16,340 nt of DNA from DATKDU01 sp035649415 (GTDB taxonomy: Bacteria > Planctomycetota > Planctomycetia > Pirellulales > Pirellulaceae), in the NCBI GenBank assembly GCA_035649415.1, contig DASRJP010000012.1:1-16340 (forward strand). The letters run 5' to 3'. Below, piece after piece: positions 7,078-14,167 of this stretch. Position numbers and translations under genes: made by a program. Position 1 is the stretch's first letter. The number at the start of each line of letters is the position of its first letter. The notes under the pieces were generated by a model. That model had not been told where the DNA came from, ran no database searches, and saw only the letters and a program-made list of their open reading frames with translations.

Positions 7078-7656
7078 CTAGCGATAGAATCCGCCATAGC
7101 CGCCAAAGCGACGTCCATAACCGCCGCCGTTTCCCCCATTCCAGCCCAGGACGCTCATGTAGGCGTTTTCCCCTTCCACTCCGGTGAAGCCCTCGGCAAA
7201 CGCGCTGGCCACTACGACCCGGCCGTCGGCGCCCGTGACGCCCAGCCGATTCAGCTCGCGGATGACGGTCTGACGGCGCGCTTCATCCAGCTCGGGACGA
7301 CGGCCGTGCTGGCTCTCCTCGATCACGACCGGGAAAGGAACGTGCTCCAGCCGCAGGGCAACCTGCATGAGTTTTTTCTTGCCGCCGGGCGCCAATTCCG
7401 CCGTATCGACGTGCGTCCGGGTGTCGTAGCGGAATTCATGATCGTAGAAGATGAAGTCCGCCGCCTCGGCATTGGTCTGCATTGTTTCCCAGTGGGAATC
7501 AGTCACTTGTCCCAGAGGAAATGGCCGATCATGCGCCGCGCCAGCGCCAGCGCCGAACCCATCAAACAGCCCGCGGCCATCGTCGCAACAACAGTGGGCG
7601 CAGCCGGTCGCGGCCAGGCAGATGATCGCGAGGGGAATCCAATTTGTGACTTTCAT
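7078..7656 (-). CDS. Small lipoprotein with OmpA/CpaD-like core
   Basis: The product is 192 residues. A lipoprotein signal MKVTNWIPLAIICLAATGC gives C19 as the lipidation site, directly followed by a cysteine cluster (AHCCCDDG, C22-C24). After a Gly/Ala linker, residues about 70-170 read like a peptidoglycan-binding or CpaD/RcpB-type fold: LAPGGKKKLMQVALRL, then VPFPVVIEES, then LDEARRQTVIRELNRLGV and RVVVASAFAEG. The helix with ARRQTVIRELNRLGV resembles the R..V...L...GV helix of OmpA-like domains. The C-terminus is Gly/Tyr/Arg-rich (NGGNGGGYGRRFGGYGGFYR). It lies between the secretin and the TPR lipoprotein on the same strand, the place of RcpB/CpaD in Tad loci. No Shine-Dalgarno is visible; an AT-rich repeat abuts the start. 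Lipoprotein: confident. CpaD-like role: inference. Confidence 0.82.
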   Translation of the reverse strand: MKVTNWIPLAIICLAATGCAHCCCDDGRGLFDGFGAGAGAAHDRPFPLGQVTDSHWETMQTNAEAADFIFYDHEFRYDTRTHVDTAELAPGGKKKLMQVALRLEHVPFPVVIEESQHGRRPELDEARRQTVIRELNRLGVTGADGRVVVASAFAEGFTGVEGENAYMSVLGWNGGNGGGYGRRFGGYGGFYR

Positions 7657-7657
7657 G

Positions 7658-7725
7658 GGATTTCAAATTTCAGATTTTTGATTTCAGACTGCAAGTTCGA
7701 AATTTGAAATTTGCAATCTGAAATC
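7658..7725. repeat. AT-rich hairpin repeat between secretin and lipoprotein genes
   Basis: In a GC-rich window this stretch is strikingly AT-rich. GATTTCAGACTGCAA (7680-7694) pairs with TTGCAATCTGAAATC (7711-7725) with a single G-U-type mismatch. The 16-base loop contains AAATTTGAAA, and a related unit GATTTCAAATTTCAGATT lies at 7659-7676. It fills nearly the whole gap from the secretin stop (7733) to the start codon of the small lipoprotein (7656). It may be a dispersed repeat, a processing site or an attenuator; it lacks a clean stem plus T-run. Confidence 0.7.
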
Positions 7726-7732
7726 TTGGATG

Positions 7733-10261
7733 CTACTGCCCGTGCCCGAACGGTCCGCTGGTCATCGCGGGCCCGCCGGCCTTGTACCGTTTCTTCAGTC
7801 GCGGCCAGACGGTGCTGCGATAATCCATGGTCGGGTTCCCCTCCAAGTCGCCGTGAAGGTAGAACTGGTAGTTGGTCGGCTCGGTCACGTCGAAGCCCGG
7901 CAGCGGCGGAACCTCCTCGGGCTCCATCGGATGAACGAGCTCGGGCGTGACCAGGATGATCAGCTCGTTTTCGTTGCGCGTGACGCTGCGGCGGCCAATG
8001 ATCCGCTGGAGAAACGGCAAGTCGCCGGCGTTGTTGGCGGTCACGCTGTCCTGGAGCAAGCCGGCGATCGCCAGGGTTTGCCCTTCCCGCATCTCGACCG
8101 TCGTGGTCGCGGCCCGCACGTTCAGACTGGGGATGCTGCCGGTGCTGGTACCGCCGGTAGCCAGATCGGTATTGATCTCGCTGAACTCGGGAGCGACTTC
8201 CAGCCGGATACGATCCTTGTCCACGACGGTGGGCAGAAAGCTGATGATGGCCCCGAAGGCGCGGAAGTCGGTGGTGACCGCATTGAGACCGACGGCCCCG
8301 ACGACGGTCGGCACGGCAAACTCACCCCCCGCCAGGAACGTGGCTGGCCGGCCGCTCATCGTCACTAGCGTTGGCTCCGAAAGGAGCTTCACCACGCCGT
8401 GTTGCTGAAGGGCGTTGAGCCCGATCGAGATGTCGTCGCCGTCCACGTTGAACAGGATCGGCGGCGCCTCTCCTGTGGTCACGGCGGACAGCGAATTCAG
8501 CAGGATATTGCTCGAGCCATCGAGATCGATCGTCCCTTTGACATCCAGTCCGAAGTTGCGCGCCGCCGTGCGGTTCAGTTCCGCGATCTTGACCCGCAGG
8601 GCAACTTGCTGCACGCCGGGAACGCGGAGCATGTTCACGATTTGATAGTTGGTGCGGCGGGTGGTGCCCGTGACCGTATCGGCCAGCACCTGGGCCGCCT
8701 GACCTTCGTTGATGCCGCCGCCGGGGTAGCCGGCTGGCCAGCCGGCGCGGTAACCGGTCTGGGCGCGGACAATCGACATGATCTGGAACGCCTCTTCGGA
8801 GTCTTTGGCCTGGCCGCGCACGATCAGCTTGTCGGCCACCAGCGAAAGCTTGATCTTGCTGTCGGGAAACATCTCATTGAGAACATCTTCCAGCAGCAGG
8901 TACTTTTCCTCTTCCTTCTTGATTTCGGCGGCGTCGGGGCGGACCTCGATGACGTAAGTGACGGGCTGCATGTTGGGGTCGTCGAACCAGAAGGTGACGT
9001 GCGTCGAGCCCTGGCTGCGGCCGATGATGGACAGCTCGCGTGGGGTGAACTGGACGATTTCGCAGATCGCTTCGTCAACGGTCGCCGTGCGATAGACGTC
9101 CTTTTGCGTACGCAAAAGGAGGCTGCGGCGGACCTGGACTTGCAGCGGCTTGTCGGACGGCCTGATGACTTCGAAGGGACTCCCCTCAGGGAGCACTGGC
9201 GCGGGCTGGGCTGCTTCGGCCCCAGGGGGTTCGGCTGTCGTCCGGCGCGGCGCCGGCTGCGCCTGGTTATACACGAGCAGTCCCCGCGGCATTGTCCCCT
9301 CGTGACGCTCCGGCGCCTGGGACGGCACTTCAGCCAATTCTGCCGGAGCTGCTTTCTCGGCCGGCACAATCGGCATGAGCGGCTGCGGTGGAACGGACCC
9401 CAGTTCATCTTCGGCTGGCGTTTCGGCGACTGCTTCGCTGGAAGCATCGCCGCCGATTCGTGATTCTTTGTCCGCCGCGGGCTCGGGCGCCGCAGTGGGC
9501 TCGGGAATGACGATAGCTTGCGAAGTTGCCTCAGGCTCGGAAGCCGCCTCGGGTTCGAGTTCGGCCGGGGCGGGAGGGTCGTCCGTGATCACTTCGGTCG
9601 CAGCTGCTTTTTGCACGCGCCGGATATCTTTCAGCCAAGGGCTGACGGGCCCTTTGGCTTCCTGATCATTAGAGGGAGACGGCGGAGGCGCCGCTTCCTC
9701 AGGTGCGAATAGTTTCGCGCGGCGTTTTTTCATTTCGGCGGCAGAGATGATGGGCGCCAAGTGCTCTTCCTCAGCGGGCAGAGCCTGATTGGACGGAGCC
9801 AGCGGTCTCGGCGTGATCGTGTGATTCTTCAGGGGTCGCGGCGTCACCGTCTCATTCGCAATTGGGAGCGGCACAGGACGAAGCGTGCGAGCGGGTTTGG
9901 ACTGTGCCTCAGTTCCGGCCCGCGGCGTGACGTGCGGGTTCTGCATGGCCTCTGCGGCGACGGGGCGAATCACCGCCGGCCGCAGGTTGCCGCTCGCGGC
10001 CGGCTCGGTCAGACTGCTGTTTGTCGCTGGCGGCTCGGGCGCAGAGGTAATTGCCGGCCGTGACTTTTCGGGGATTTTCTCGGTCAGCGGACGGACAGTC
10101 GCGGGGCGGGCTTTGGTCGCAAACGGATTGAGAATCGGTTGCGGCACTTCCTGCGCTGAGACAAGCCCGCCGAGGAGCAAGTTGGCGGAGCAAACACAAC
10201 CGGCCGCCAGACGCTTCCACCGACGTAATGCCCGTGCGCGTGGCTTACGTGACGAGTCCAT
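7733..10261 (-). CDS. Secretin of Tad/CpaC (RcpA) type with long Pro-rich N-terminus
   Basis: Secretins form the outer-membrane ring of type II/III secretion and Tad pilus systems. The product is 842 residues, with a signal peptide (basic N-region, then AAGCVCSANLLLGGLVSA, cut near residue 36). Residues about 37-365 are a Pro/Ala/Glu-rich low-complexity region. A pilus N-terminal domain (about 368-441: QVQVRRSLLLRTQKDVYRTA, IIGRSQGSTHVTFW) and a BON-like segment (about 456-503, KLIVRGQAKDSEEAFQI) come next. A Gly-rich linker (504-520) precedes the secretin core (about 540-775), with KLLSEPTLVTMSGRPATFLAGGE and VPTVVG, NVRAATTTVEMREGQTLAIAGLLQD and ELIILVTPELVHP. CpaC proteins are usually about 500-600 residues, so most of the excess is the N-terminal linker. 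A purine-rich GGGGGGAAG just upstream supports ATG 10261. Two lipoprotein genes follow on the same strand. No ATPase or pilin gene is in the window. Confidence 0.93.
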   Translation of the reverse strand: MDSSRKPRARALRRWKRLAAGCVCSANLLLGGLVSAQEVPQPILNPFATKARPATVRPLTEKIPEKSRPAITSAPEPPATNSSLTEPAASGNLRPAVIRPVAAEAMQNPHVTPRAGTEAQSKPARTLRPVPLPIANETVTPRPLKNHTITPRPLAPSNQALPAEEEHLAPIISAAEMKKRRAKLFAPEEAAPPPSPSNDQEAKGPVSPWLKDIRRVQKAAATEVITDDPPAPAELEPEAASEPEATSQAIVIPEPTAAPEPAADKESRIGGDASSEAVAETPAEDELGSVPPQPLMPIVPAEKAAPAELAEVPSQAPERHEGTMPRGLLVYNQAQPAPRRTTAEPPGAEAAQPAPVLPEGSPFEVIRPSDKPLQVQVRRSLLLRTQKDVYRTATVDEAICEIVQFTPRELSIIGRSQGSTHVTFWFDDPNMQPVTYVIEVRPDAAEIKKEEEKYLLLEDVLNEMFPDSKIKLSLVADKLIVRGQAKDSEEAFQIMSIVRAQTGYRAGWPAGYPGGGINEGQAAQVLADTVTGTTRRTNYQIVNMLRVPGVQQVALRVKIAELNRTAARNFGLDVKGTIDLDGSSNILLNSLSAVTTGEAPPILFNVDGDDISIGLNALQQHGVVKLLSEPTLVTMSGRPATFLAGGEFAVPTVVGAVGLNAVTTDFRAFGAIISFLPTVVDKDRIRLEVAPEFSEINTDLATGGTSTGSIPSLNVRAATTTVEMREGQTLAIAGLLQDSVTANNAGDLPFLQRIIGRRSVTRNENELIILVTPELVHPMEPEEVPPLPGFDVTEPTNYQFYLHGDLEGNPTMDYRSTVWPRLKKRYKAGGPAMTSGPFGHGQ
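8729..8746. repeat. Perfect 18-bp palindrome in the secretin gene
   Basis: GCCGGCTGGCCAGCCGGC equals its own reverse complement. It codes for AGWPAG in the Gly/Pro-rich linker between the BON-like segment and the secretin core, a region free to vary. It may simply reflect repeated Ala-Gly and Pro-Ala codons. Confidence 0.7.
9099..9120. repeat. Perfect 22-bp palindrome in the secretin gene
   Basis: The sequence is TCCTTTTGCGT followed by its exact reverse complement ACGCAAAAGGA, with no spacer and no mismatch. It codes for the conserved LLLRTQKD segment of the pilus N-terminal domain. Such length is rare by chance in 16 kb; whether it has a DNA-level role is unknown. Confidence 0.75.
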
Positions 10262-10509
10262 ATCTTCCCCCCAAGGACGATCGCCCTGCAGTCCCCCCGC
10301 AAGATCGGCCGGCCTTAGGGATCGTATCGAGCGGAACGATCGGGGCAGTTGAGGGAAATTTTGACGAAGGTAACGATTCTGTCGCTCGTGACGATCGGGC
10401 GGAGATTACCGGCTGAGTGACAAGGTTTATCGCAGTTGGCGGCGTTAGAACCCGATTTATCGATAAAGTCATCCACCTATCCCGCAGCTTCAGCAGCAAG
10501 GGCGAACGC
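10262..10509. other. Divergent intergenic region, secretin / secreted protein
   Basis: This 248-bp gap must carry promoters for both directions, but I find no convincing -35/-10 pair. It holds three copies of ACGATCG followed by G/C (near 10277, 10336 and 10391), a perfect 12-bp palindrome TTTATCGATAAA (10456-10467), and a lone TTGACG (10361-10366) without a -10 box at the right distance. The palindrome and the repeated 7-mer are possible regulator sites; this is inference. Confidence 0.35.
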
Positions 10510-12027
10510 ATGCACGACGAGTTCAGCAAGCGAAGCCGGACCGATCGCTGGAGCGTCCTGAATGTCGCACTGCGGAAGGCCGGGCTCCTGGCTGCGGTGC
10601 TAGCGTCGACAGGCGAGGTGCGCAGCATGGCGCAAGAGTCGCCGCCCGGCAGCAGTCCGCCCGCGCGGCGCTGGCTGCTAGACGAAAGACAGCAGCCGCG
10701 ACATGCCCAGCGCGCAACGCATCGTGGTTTTGAGGTCTCGACGGGGCCAATCCACGCAGTGGCCACGACAAGCTTCAGCGATGCCCAAGTGGTCGCCGAA
10801 CATGCGCTGGCGGGATGGAACGACATGGCCAAACTGGCCGACCACTTGACCAGCGTCCATCGGCAGGCAAATTTTGCCGCAGACTCCTTGCAAGTTACGA
10901 TGGGTGCCGAGGCAGCGCGAGGTCGGGACCAGCCGATCACTTGGAGCTCGATTGGCCCGGCGACACAGATCTCGGTTCACGTCACACCCGGTCTGGCGCT
11001 GCCGGAAAATCAGCAGGGGCAGTTGCGGCAGGCGGCGGCGGTTGCCTTTTTGCACGCGGCCGAACTCGACCGTCAGTTGCCTGACTGGATCTGCCAGGGG
11101 CTGGCGGCATATGCCAGCAAATCGACGGCGAAAGAAGAGCCAGCCGTTGAATCGTCCGCCAGGGAGCCGGCAGCGTCGTCGCTGGCAGTCAACCGGCGAA
11201 GATTCCAGTCGGAAGAACCTCGCCAGCCCGCGGCCGATAGGGCCGACGCGGCGCAACTTGTCCAGTTCTTGATCGAGGGAAACGACGCCCGTCATGCGGG
11301 CGAATTCTTCGATTGCTTGCGCGATCAGCTGGCATCCTCGCCGACCAGGACGGACAGAGAATTTCAGCGGAAGAGCGCCCCCAATCTTGCCGTAGCCACA
11401 AATGACAACCAGCTCGATCGGCTGGTGACGACGCTGGCGACGGAGTTTGAGGAATGGAAAAAGGACCCGCAAATCGGCCAGCCCCAGTGGACCGCTGGCG
11501 AGGAGAGCGATGACGAGCTCAAACAGGGGCAGGAGGCAATGTTGTTTGTCCTCAAGCTCGCCGAACGCTTTTCCCTGGCCCAGTCGGCGGCCATTCGCAC
11601 GCGGATCACCACTTTCGAGAAAGGAAAAGGATCAGCCGTGCTAACCGGCACGAGTGCCACGCGGCCGCCGCCACTACGAACGCTTCTGGAACGCATCACG
11701 GCCAGCGATCGAGGCTCGTGGGCCACGGTAGGACCCGACGGAGATTTGATCTGGAGTGCCGACGAGGAGAAGCTGCGAGAACTTCTGGGAGTTGAAGACA
11801 ACCGTTACGAGCACGTGTGGGAAAACGACCGCTGGGTGCTTGCCTCCCGGCTGGCCGATGGGCGGCAGCTTTTGGGATGGCTCGAGCCCAATGCGGATCG
11901 TGCCCAGCGGCCGCTGGCAAAGTTTTCGGTCAAGTCGAAAGAGTCATCCGAGCCTCGCCACCAGCCAGTCGGCCAGCGGCGGGCTCAACCGGTCGAGCCA
12001 CACCAGCAGTTTTCCGGCAGCCGATAG
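10510..12027 (+). CDS. Secreted protein, degenerate peptidase MA/DUF1570-like
   Basis: The product is 505 residues from ATG 10510. A signal peptide is likely (basic start, LRKAGLLAAVLASTG, cut near SMAQ at about 40). Residues about 85-205 resemble the zinc peptidase MA/DUF1570 (gluzincin) fold: a helix at AALPENQQGQ...AVAFLHAAEL where HExxH is expected, then LPDWICQGLAAY (190-201) where family members have LPxWLxEGLAxY. Here HExxH reads FLHAAEL and the third ligand Glu is Gln, so metal binding and catalysis are probably lost. The middle (200-300) is polar, followed by AQLVQFLIEGNDARHAGEFFDCL; the C-terminus (about 415-490) has an alternating Trp/Gly-rich part. The upstream GTG at 10417 would put the signal peptide inside the protein, so it is rejected. 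The last 84 bp overlap the 3' end of the convergent SDR gene. Family resemblance is inference. Confidence 0.75.
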   Translation: MHDEFSKRSRTDRWSVLNVALRKAGLLAAVLASTGEVRSMAQESPPGSSPPARRWLLDERQQPRHAQRATHRGFEVSTGPIHAVATTSFSDAQVVAEHALAGWNDMAKLADHLTSVHRQANFAADSLQVTMGAEAARGRDQPITWSSIGPATQISVHVTPGLALPENQQGQLRQAAAVAFLHAAELDRQLPDWICQGLAAYASKSTAKEEPAVESSAREPAASSLAVNRRRFQSEEPRQPAADRADAAQLVQFLIEGNDARHAGEFFDCLRDQLASSPTRTDREFQRKSAPNLAVATNDNQLDRLVTTLATEFEEWKKDPQIGQPQWTAGEESDDELKQGQEAMLFVLKLAERFSLAQSAAIRTRITTFEKGKGSAVLTGTSATRPPPLRTLLERITASDRGSWATVGPDGDLIWSADEEKLRELLGVEDNRYEHVWENDRWVLASRLADGRQLLGWLEPNADRAQRPLAKFSVKSKESSEPRHQPVGQRRAQPVEPHQQFSGSR

Positions 12028-12723
12028 GATAATCTCACGCTTTCCGCTGCGCATGGCGCGGACAACCTGGCGAGCTACGGCATCGCTCGTCATGGCGTTC
12101 GTCTTGCCTTCGCGAGTGCCCGGATCGCCAGTGGCCTGCTGAAAGAACTCGCTGGCCGTCGTGCTGGGACTGACCAGCAGCACGTCGATGCCGTCCTTGG
12201 CGAGCTCGACGCGGAGCGAGTCGCTAAAGCCGTGCATGGCAAACTTGCTCGCACAGTATTCGCTCTTTCCCGGAACGGCACGATGGCCCAGAACAGAACC
12301 CACGTTGACAATCAGCGGCCTGGTTCCCGCGCGCAATAGCGGCAGGGACTCGCGAATGAAGGCCAGCGGGGCGAAGAAATTGACTTCGAAGATGCGGCGC
12401 GCTTCTTCGTCCGTTCCGGCGGCGAATGGTCGAATCAGACCGATTCCCGCATTGTTCACCAGCACGTCCAGCCCGCCGAACTCGCGCTGGCAAGTATCCA
12501 GCACTTGCCGGCGGTCTGCCGCAGCGGTCACGTCGCCGGCCGTGCAGCGAAGCGGCTTGCCGCTGCCGACTTCTTCAGCAAGCTCGGCCAATCGCTCCGG
12601 CCGCCGCGCCATGGCAACGACGCGAGCGTTGTGAGCGAGTAATTCCTTCACCAGCGATCGCCCAATGCCGCTGGAAGCGCCGGTCACCAGCACTCGCAGG
12701 TCGGCAAGGGAGCGCCGCGCCAT
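11944..12723 (-). CDS. Short-chain dehydrogenase/reductase (SDR)
   Basis: A 259-residue classical SDR, an NAD(P)-dependent oxidoreductase with a Rossmann fold. The cofactor motif TGASSGIG (14-21), the structural NNAG (90-93), N115, and the catalytic S143, Y156 and K160 (YCASK) are all present. An Arg pair after strand 2 (AMARRPERL, 40-41) favours NADP over NAD. After the active site the VSPSTTASEF segment replaces the usual PG motif. The C-terminal helical stretch (KLLVWLDRLSPPLADWLVARL) could contact a membrane, as in the DltE/YqjQ-like SDR group. The substrate cannot be deduced. The ATG is three bases after the hflX stop, so the two are likely co-translated. The 3' end overlaps the convergent secreted-protein gene by 84 bp. 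Confidence 0.93.
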   Translation of the reverse strand: MARRSLADLRVLVTGASSGIGRSLVKELLAHNARVVAMARRPERLAELAEEVGSGKPLRCTAGDVTAAADRRQVLDTCQREFGGLDVLVNNAGIGLIRPFAAGTDEEARRIFEVNFFAPLAFIRESLPLLRAGTRPLIVNVGSVLGHRAVPGKSEYCASKFAMHGFSDSLRVELAKDGIDVLLVSPSTTASEFFQQATGDPGTREGKTNAMTSDAVARQVVRAMRSGKREIILSAAGKLLVWLDRLSPPLADWLVARLG

Positions 12724-12726
12724 GGA

Positions 12727-14145
12727 TCAGGCCACGTCCTCGATGGCCGAGGGGACATCACTGGGCACGTCGTCGCGGCGTGCGGTGTGCGGCATCGGCG
12801 CGTGTGGCCGGACTGTCGTGCCGCTTTCATGGATCGGCCCCACGTGCCGCGCCGGCATTCGCACGTGGACGACCACGCGATGATCGTAAAAGTGACGCGA
12901 GAGCACCTCCCCGTGGGCCGCCAGGTACGCCAGCAGCCGCCCGTTGCCGACGCCGGTCTCGACATCCAGGTCGAGAAACGAACGGCTGAGCGCCTCGCTG
13001 ACCGCTTTGTGAAGCTGTTCGAAGCCCTGTTGCCGGCGAGCGCTGATCGCCACAGCATTGGGATAGCGATTCAGAATCGCGTGGAGGTCTCCCGGATCGC
13101 GAAGTCGATCGATCTTGTTGAGCACGAGCAGCGTGTGCTTCTCTTCCATGCCGATTTCCTTGAGCACCGCATAGACGGCGCTGATCTGCTCGAGCACGGC
13201 CGGATTCGACGCGTCGGCGACGTGCAACAGCAGATCCGCCTGGCGGGCCTCTTCCAGCGTCGCTTTGAAGCTGGCGATCAGCCCGTGCGGCAGGTCGCGG
13301 ATGAAGCCCACCGTATCCGACAAGAGCACCGGTCCCCAGCTCGGCAGTTGCCAGCGCCGCGTGCGGGTGTCGAGCGTGGCGAACAGCTTGTCCTCCGCCA
13401 GGACGCCGGCATCGGTGAGCGCGTTCATGAGCGTGCTCTTGCCGGCATTCGTGTAGCCAATCAGCGATACGGTCAGCCGGTCCTTGCGCGAGGCAACCAG
13501 CCGCTCCTTGCGTTTTTCGATCTCTTTGATCTCCGTGCGCAGCTCGTGGATCCGCTTTTCGACCAGCCGGCGGTCTTCTTCAAGCTGCTTTTCACCCGGG
13601 CCGCGCATGCCGATGCCCATTTTGATGCGCGACAGGTGGGTCCACATCCGCTTAAGCCGCGGCAGCGAGTATTCAAGCTGGGCCAACTCGACTGCCAGGC
13701 TGGCTTCGTACGTCCTGGCATTGGTGGCAAAGATGTCGAGGATCAGCTCGGTGCGGTCGAGAACCTTGACGCCGAGCGCTTTTTCCAAATTGCGAATTTG
13801 TCCCGGATTGAGATCGTTGTCGAAGATGACGACGTCCGCATCGTGATGCCCGACGAGAGCCTTCAGCTCTTCCACCTTCCCCTTTCCGAGGTACGTGGTT
13901 ACGTCGGGCGATTCGCGCCGCTGGGTAAGCCCGCTGGCGACTTTGGCGCCGGCTGTCTTGGCAAGGCCAGTAATCTCGTCGAGAGGATCGTCCCCTTCGA
14001 CATTGCCGGGCAACAGCACCCGCACGACGATCGCCTTTTCACTGACGACGCTTTGAAATCGTTCTCTTTCTGCCACTTGTTGAGAGACGCTCCGGGGTGA
14101 ACGAGATTTGGTTGGTGTAGTAGCAAACGCAATGCCGGGGTTCAA
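12727..14145 (-). CDS. hflX: Ribosome-associated GTPase HflX
   Basis: HflX is a GTPase of the Obg-HflX group that splits stalled or heat-damaged ribosomes. The product is 472 residues from a TTG at 14145, chosen because GAGGAGG sits six bases upstream and no ATG or other strong start is near. The HflX N-domain includes YLGKGKVEELKALV (85-98) and DNDLNPGQIRNLEK, the coiled-coil linker contains GMRGPGEKQLEEDRR (179-193), and the G domain has GYTNAGKST (230-238, P-loop), DTVGF (277-281, G3), NKID (343-346, G4) and SAR (368-370, G5). The C-terminal part is long, ending in a His/Pro-rich disordered tail (about 428-472). An upstream extension of the frame to 14454 only reads through the previous gene. 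SDR follows three bases later. Confidence 0.95.
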   Translation of the reverse strand: MNPGIAFATTPTKSRSPRSVSQQVAERERFQSVVSEKAIVVRVLLPGNVEGDDPLDEITGLAKTAGAKVASGLTQRRESPDVTTYLGKGKVEELKALVGHHDADVVIFDNDLNPGQIRNLEKALGVKVLDRTELILDIFATNARTYEASLAVELAQLEYSLPRLKRMWTHLSRIKMGIGMRGPGEKQLEEDRRLVEKRIHELRTEIKEIEKRKERLVASRKDRLTVSLIGYTNAGKSTLMNALTDAGVLAEDKLFATLDTRTRRWQLPSWGPVLLSDTVGFIRDLPHGLIASFKATLEEARQADLLLHVADASNPAVLEQISAVYAVLKEIGMEEKHTLLVLNKIDRLRDPGDLHAILNRYPNAVAISARRQQGFEQLHKAVSEALSRSFLDLDVETGVGNGRLLAYLAAHGEVLSRHFYDHRVVVHVRMPARHVGPIHESGTTVRPHAPMPHTARRDDVPSDVPSAIEDVA

Positions 14146-14151
14146 TTCGAG

Positions 14152-14158
14152 CCTCCTC
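14152..14158 (-). promoter_or_regulatory. Strong Shine-Dalgarno deciding the TTG start of hflX
   Basis: GAGGAGG on the minus strand ends six bases before TTG 14145. It is one of the best ribosome sites in the window and makes TTG the likely start codon. Confidence 0.75.
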
Positions 14159-14167
14159 AAGTGTACT

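Noticed and set aside
6826..7707. 293-codon plus-strand frame across the two lipoprotein genes
   Set aside because: It spans the gap and both genes on the opposite strand; the lipoboxes and TPRs on the minus strand are decisive.
8399..9463. 354-codon open frame on the plus strand opposite the secretin
   Set aside because: Antisense to the conserved pilus and secretin domains; no signal or motif of its own.
10361..10389. TTGACG as a -35 box for the secreted-protein gene
   Set aside because: No -10-like hexamer at 15-19 bp; left as unassigned.
10678..11472. 264-codon minus-strand frame opposite the secreted protein
   Set aside because: The plus-strand frame has a signal peptide and family-like motifs; this one looks like a composition shadow.
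12787..14100. 437-codon open frame on the plus strand opposite hflX
   Set aside because: Antisense to HflX with intact GTPase motifs; composition is biased and no family is recognised.
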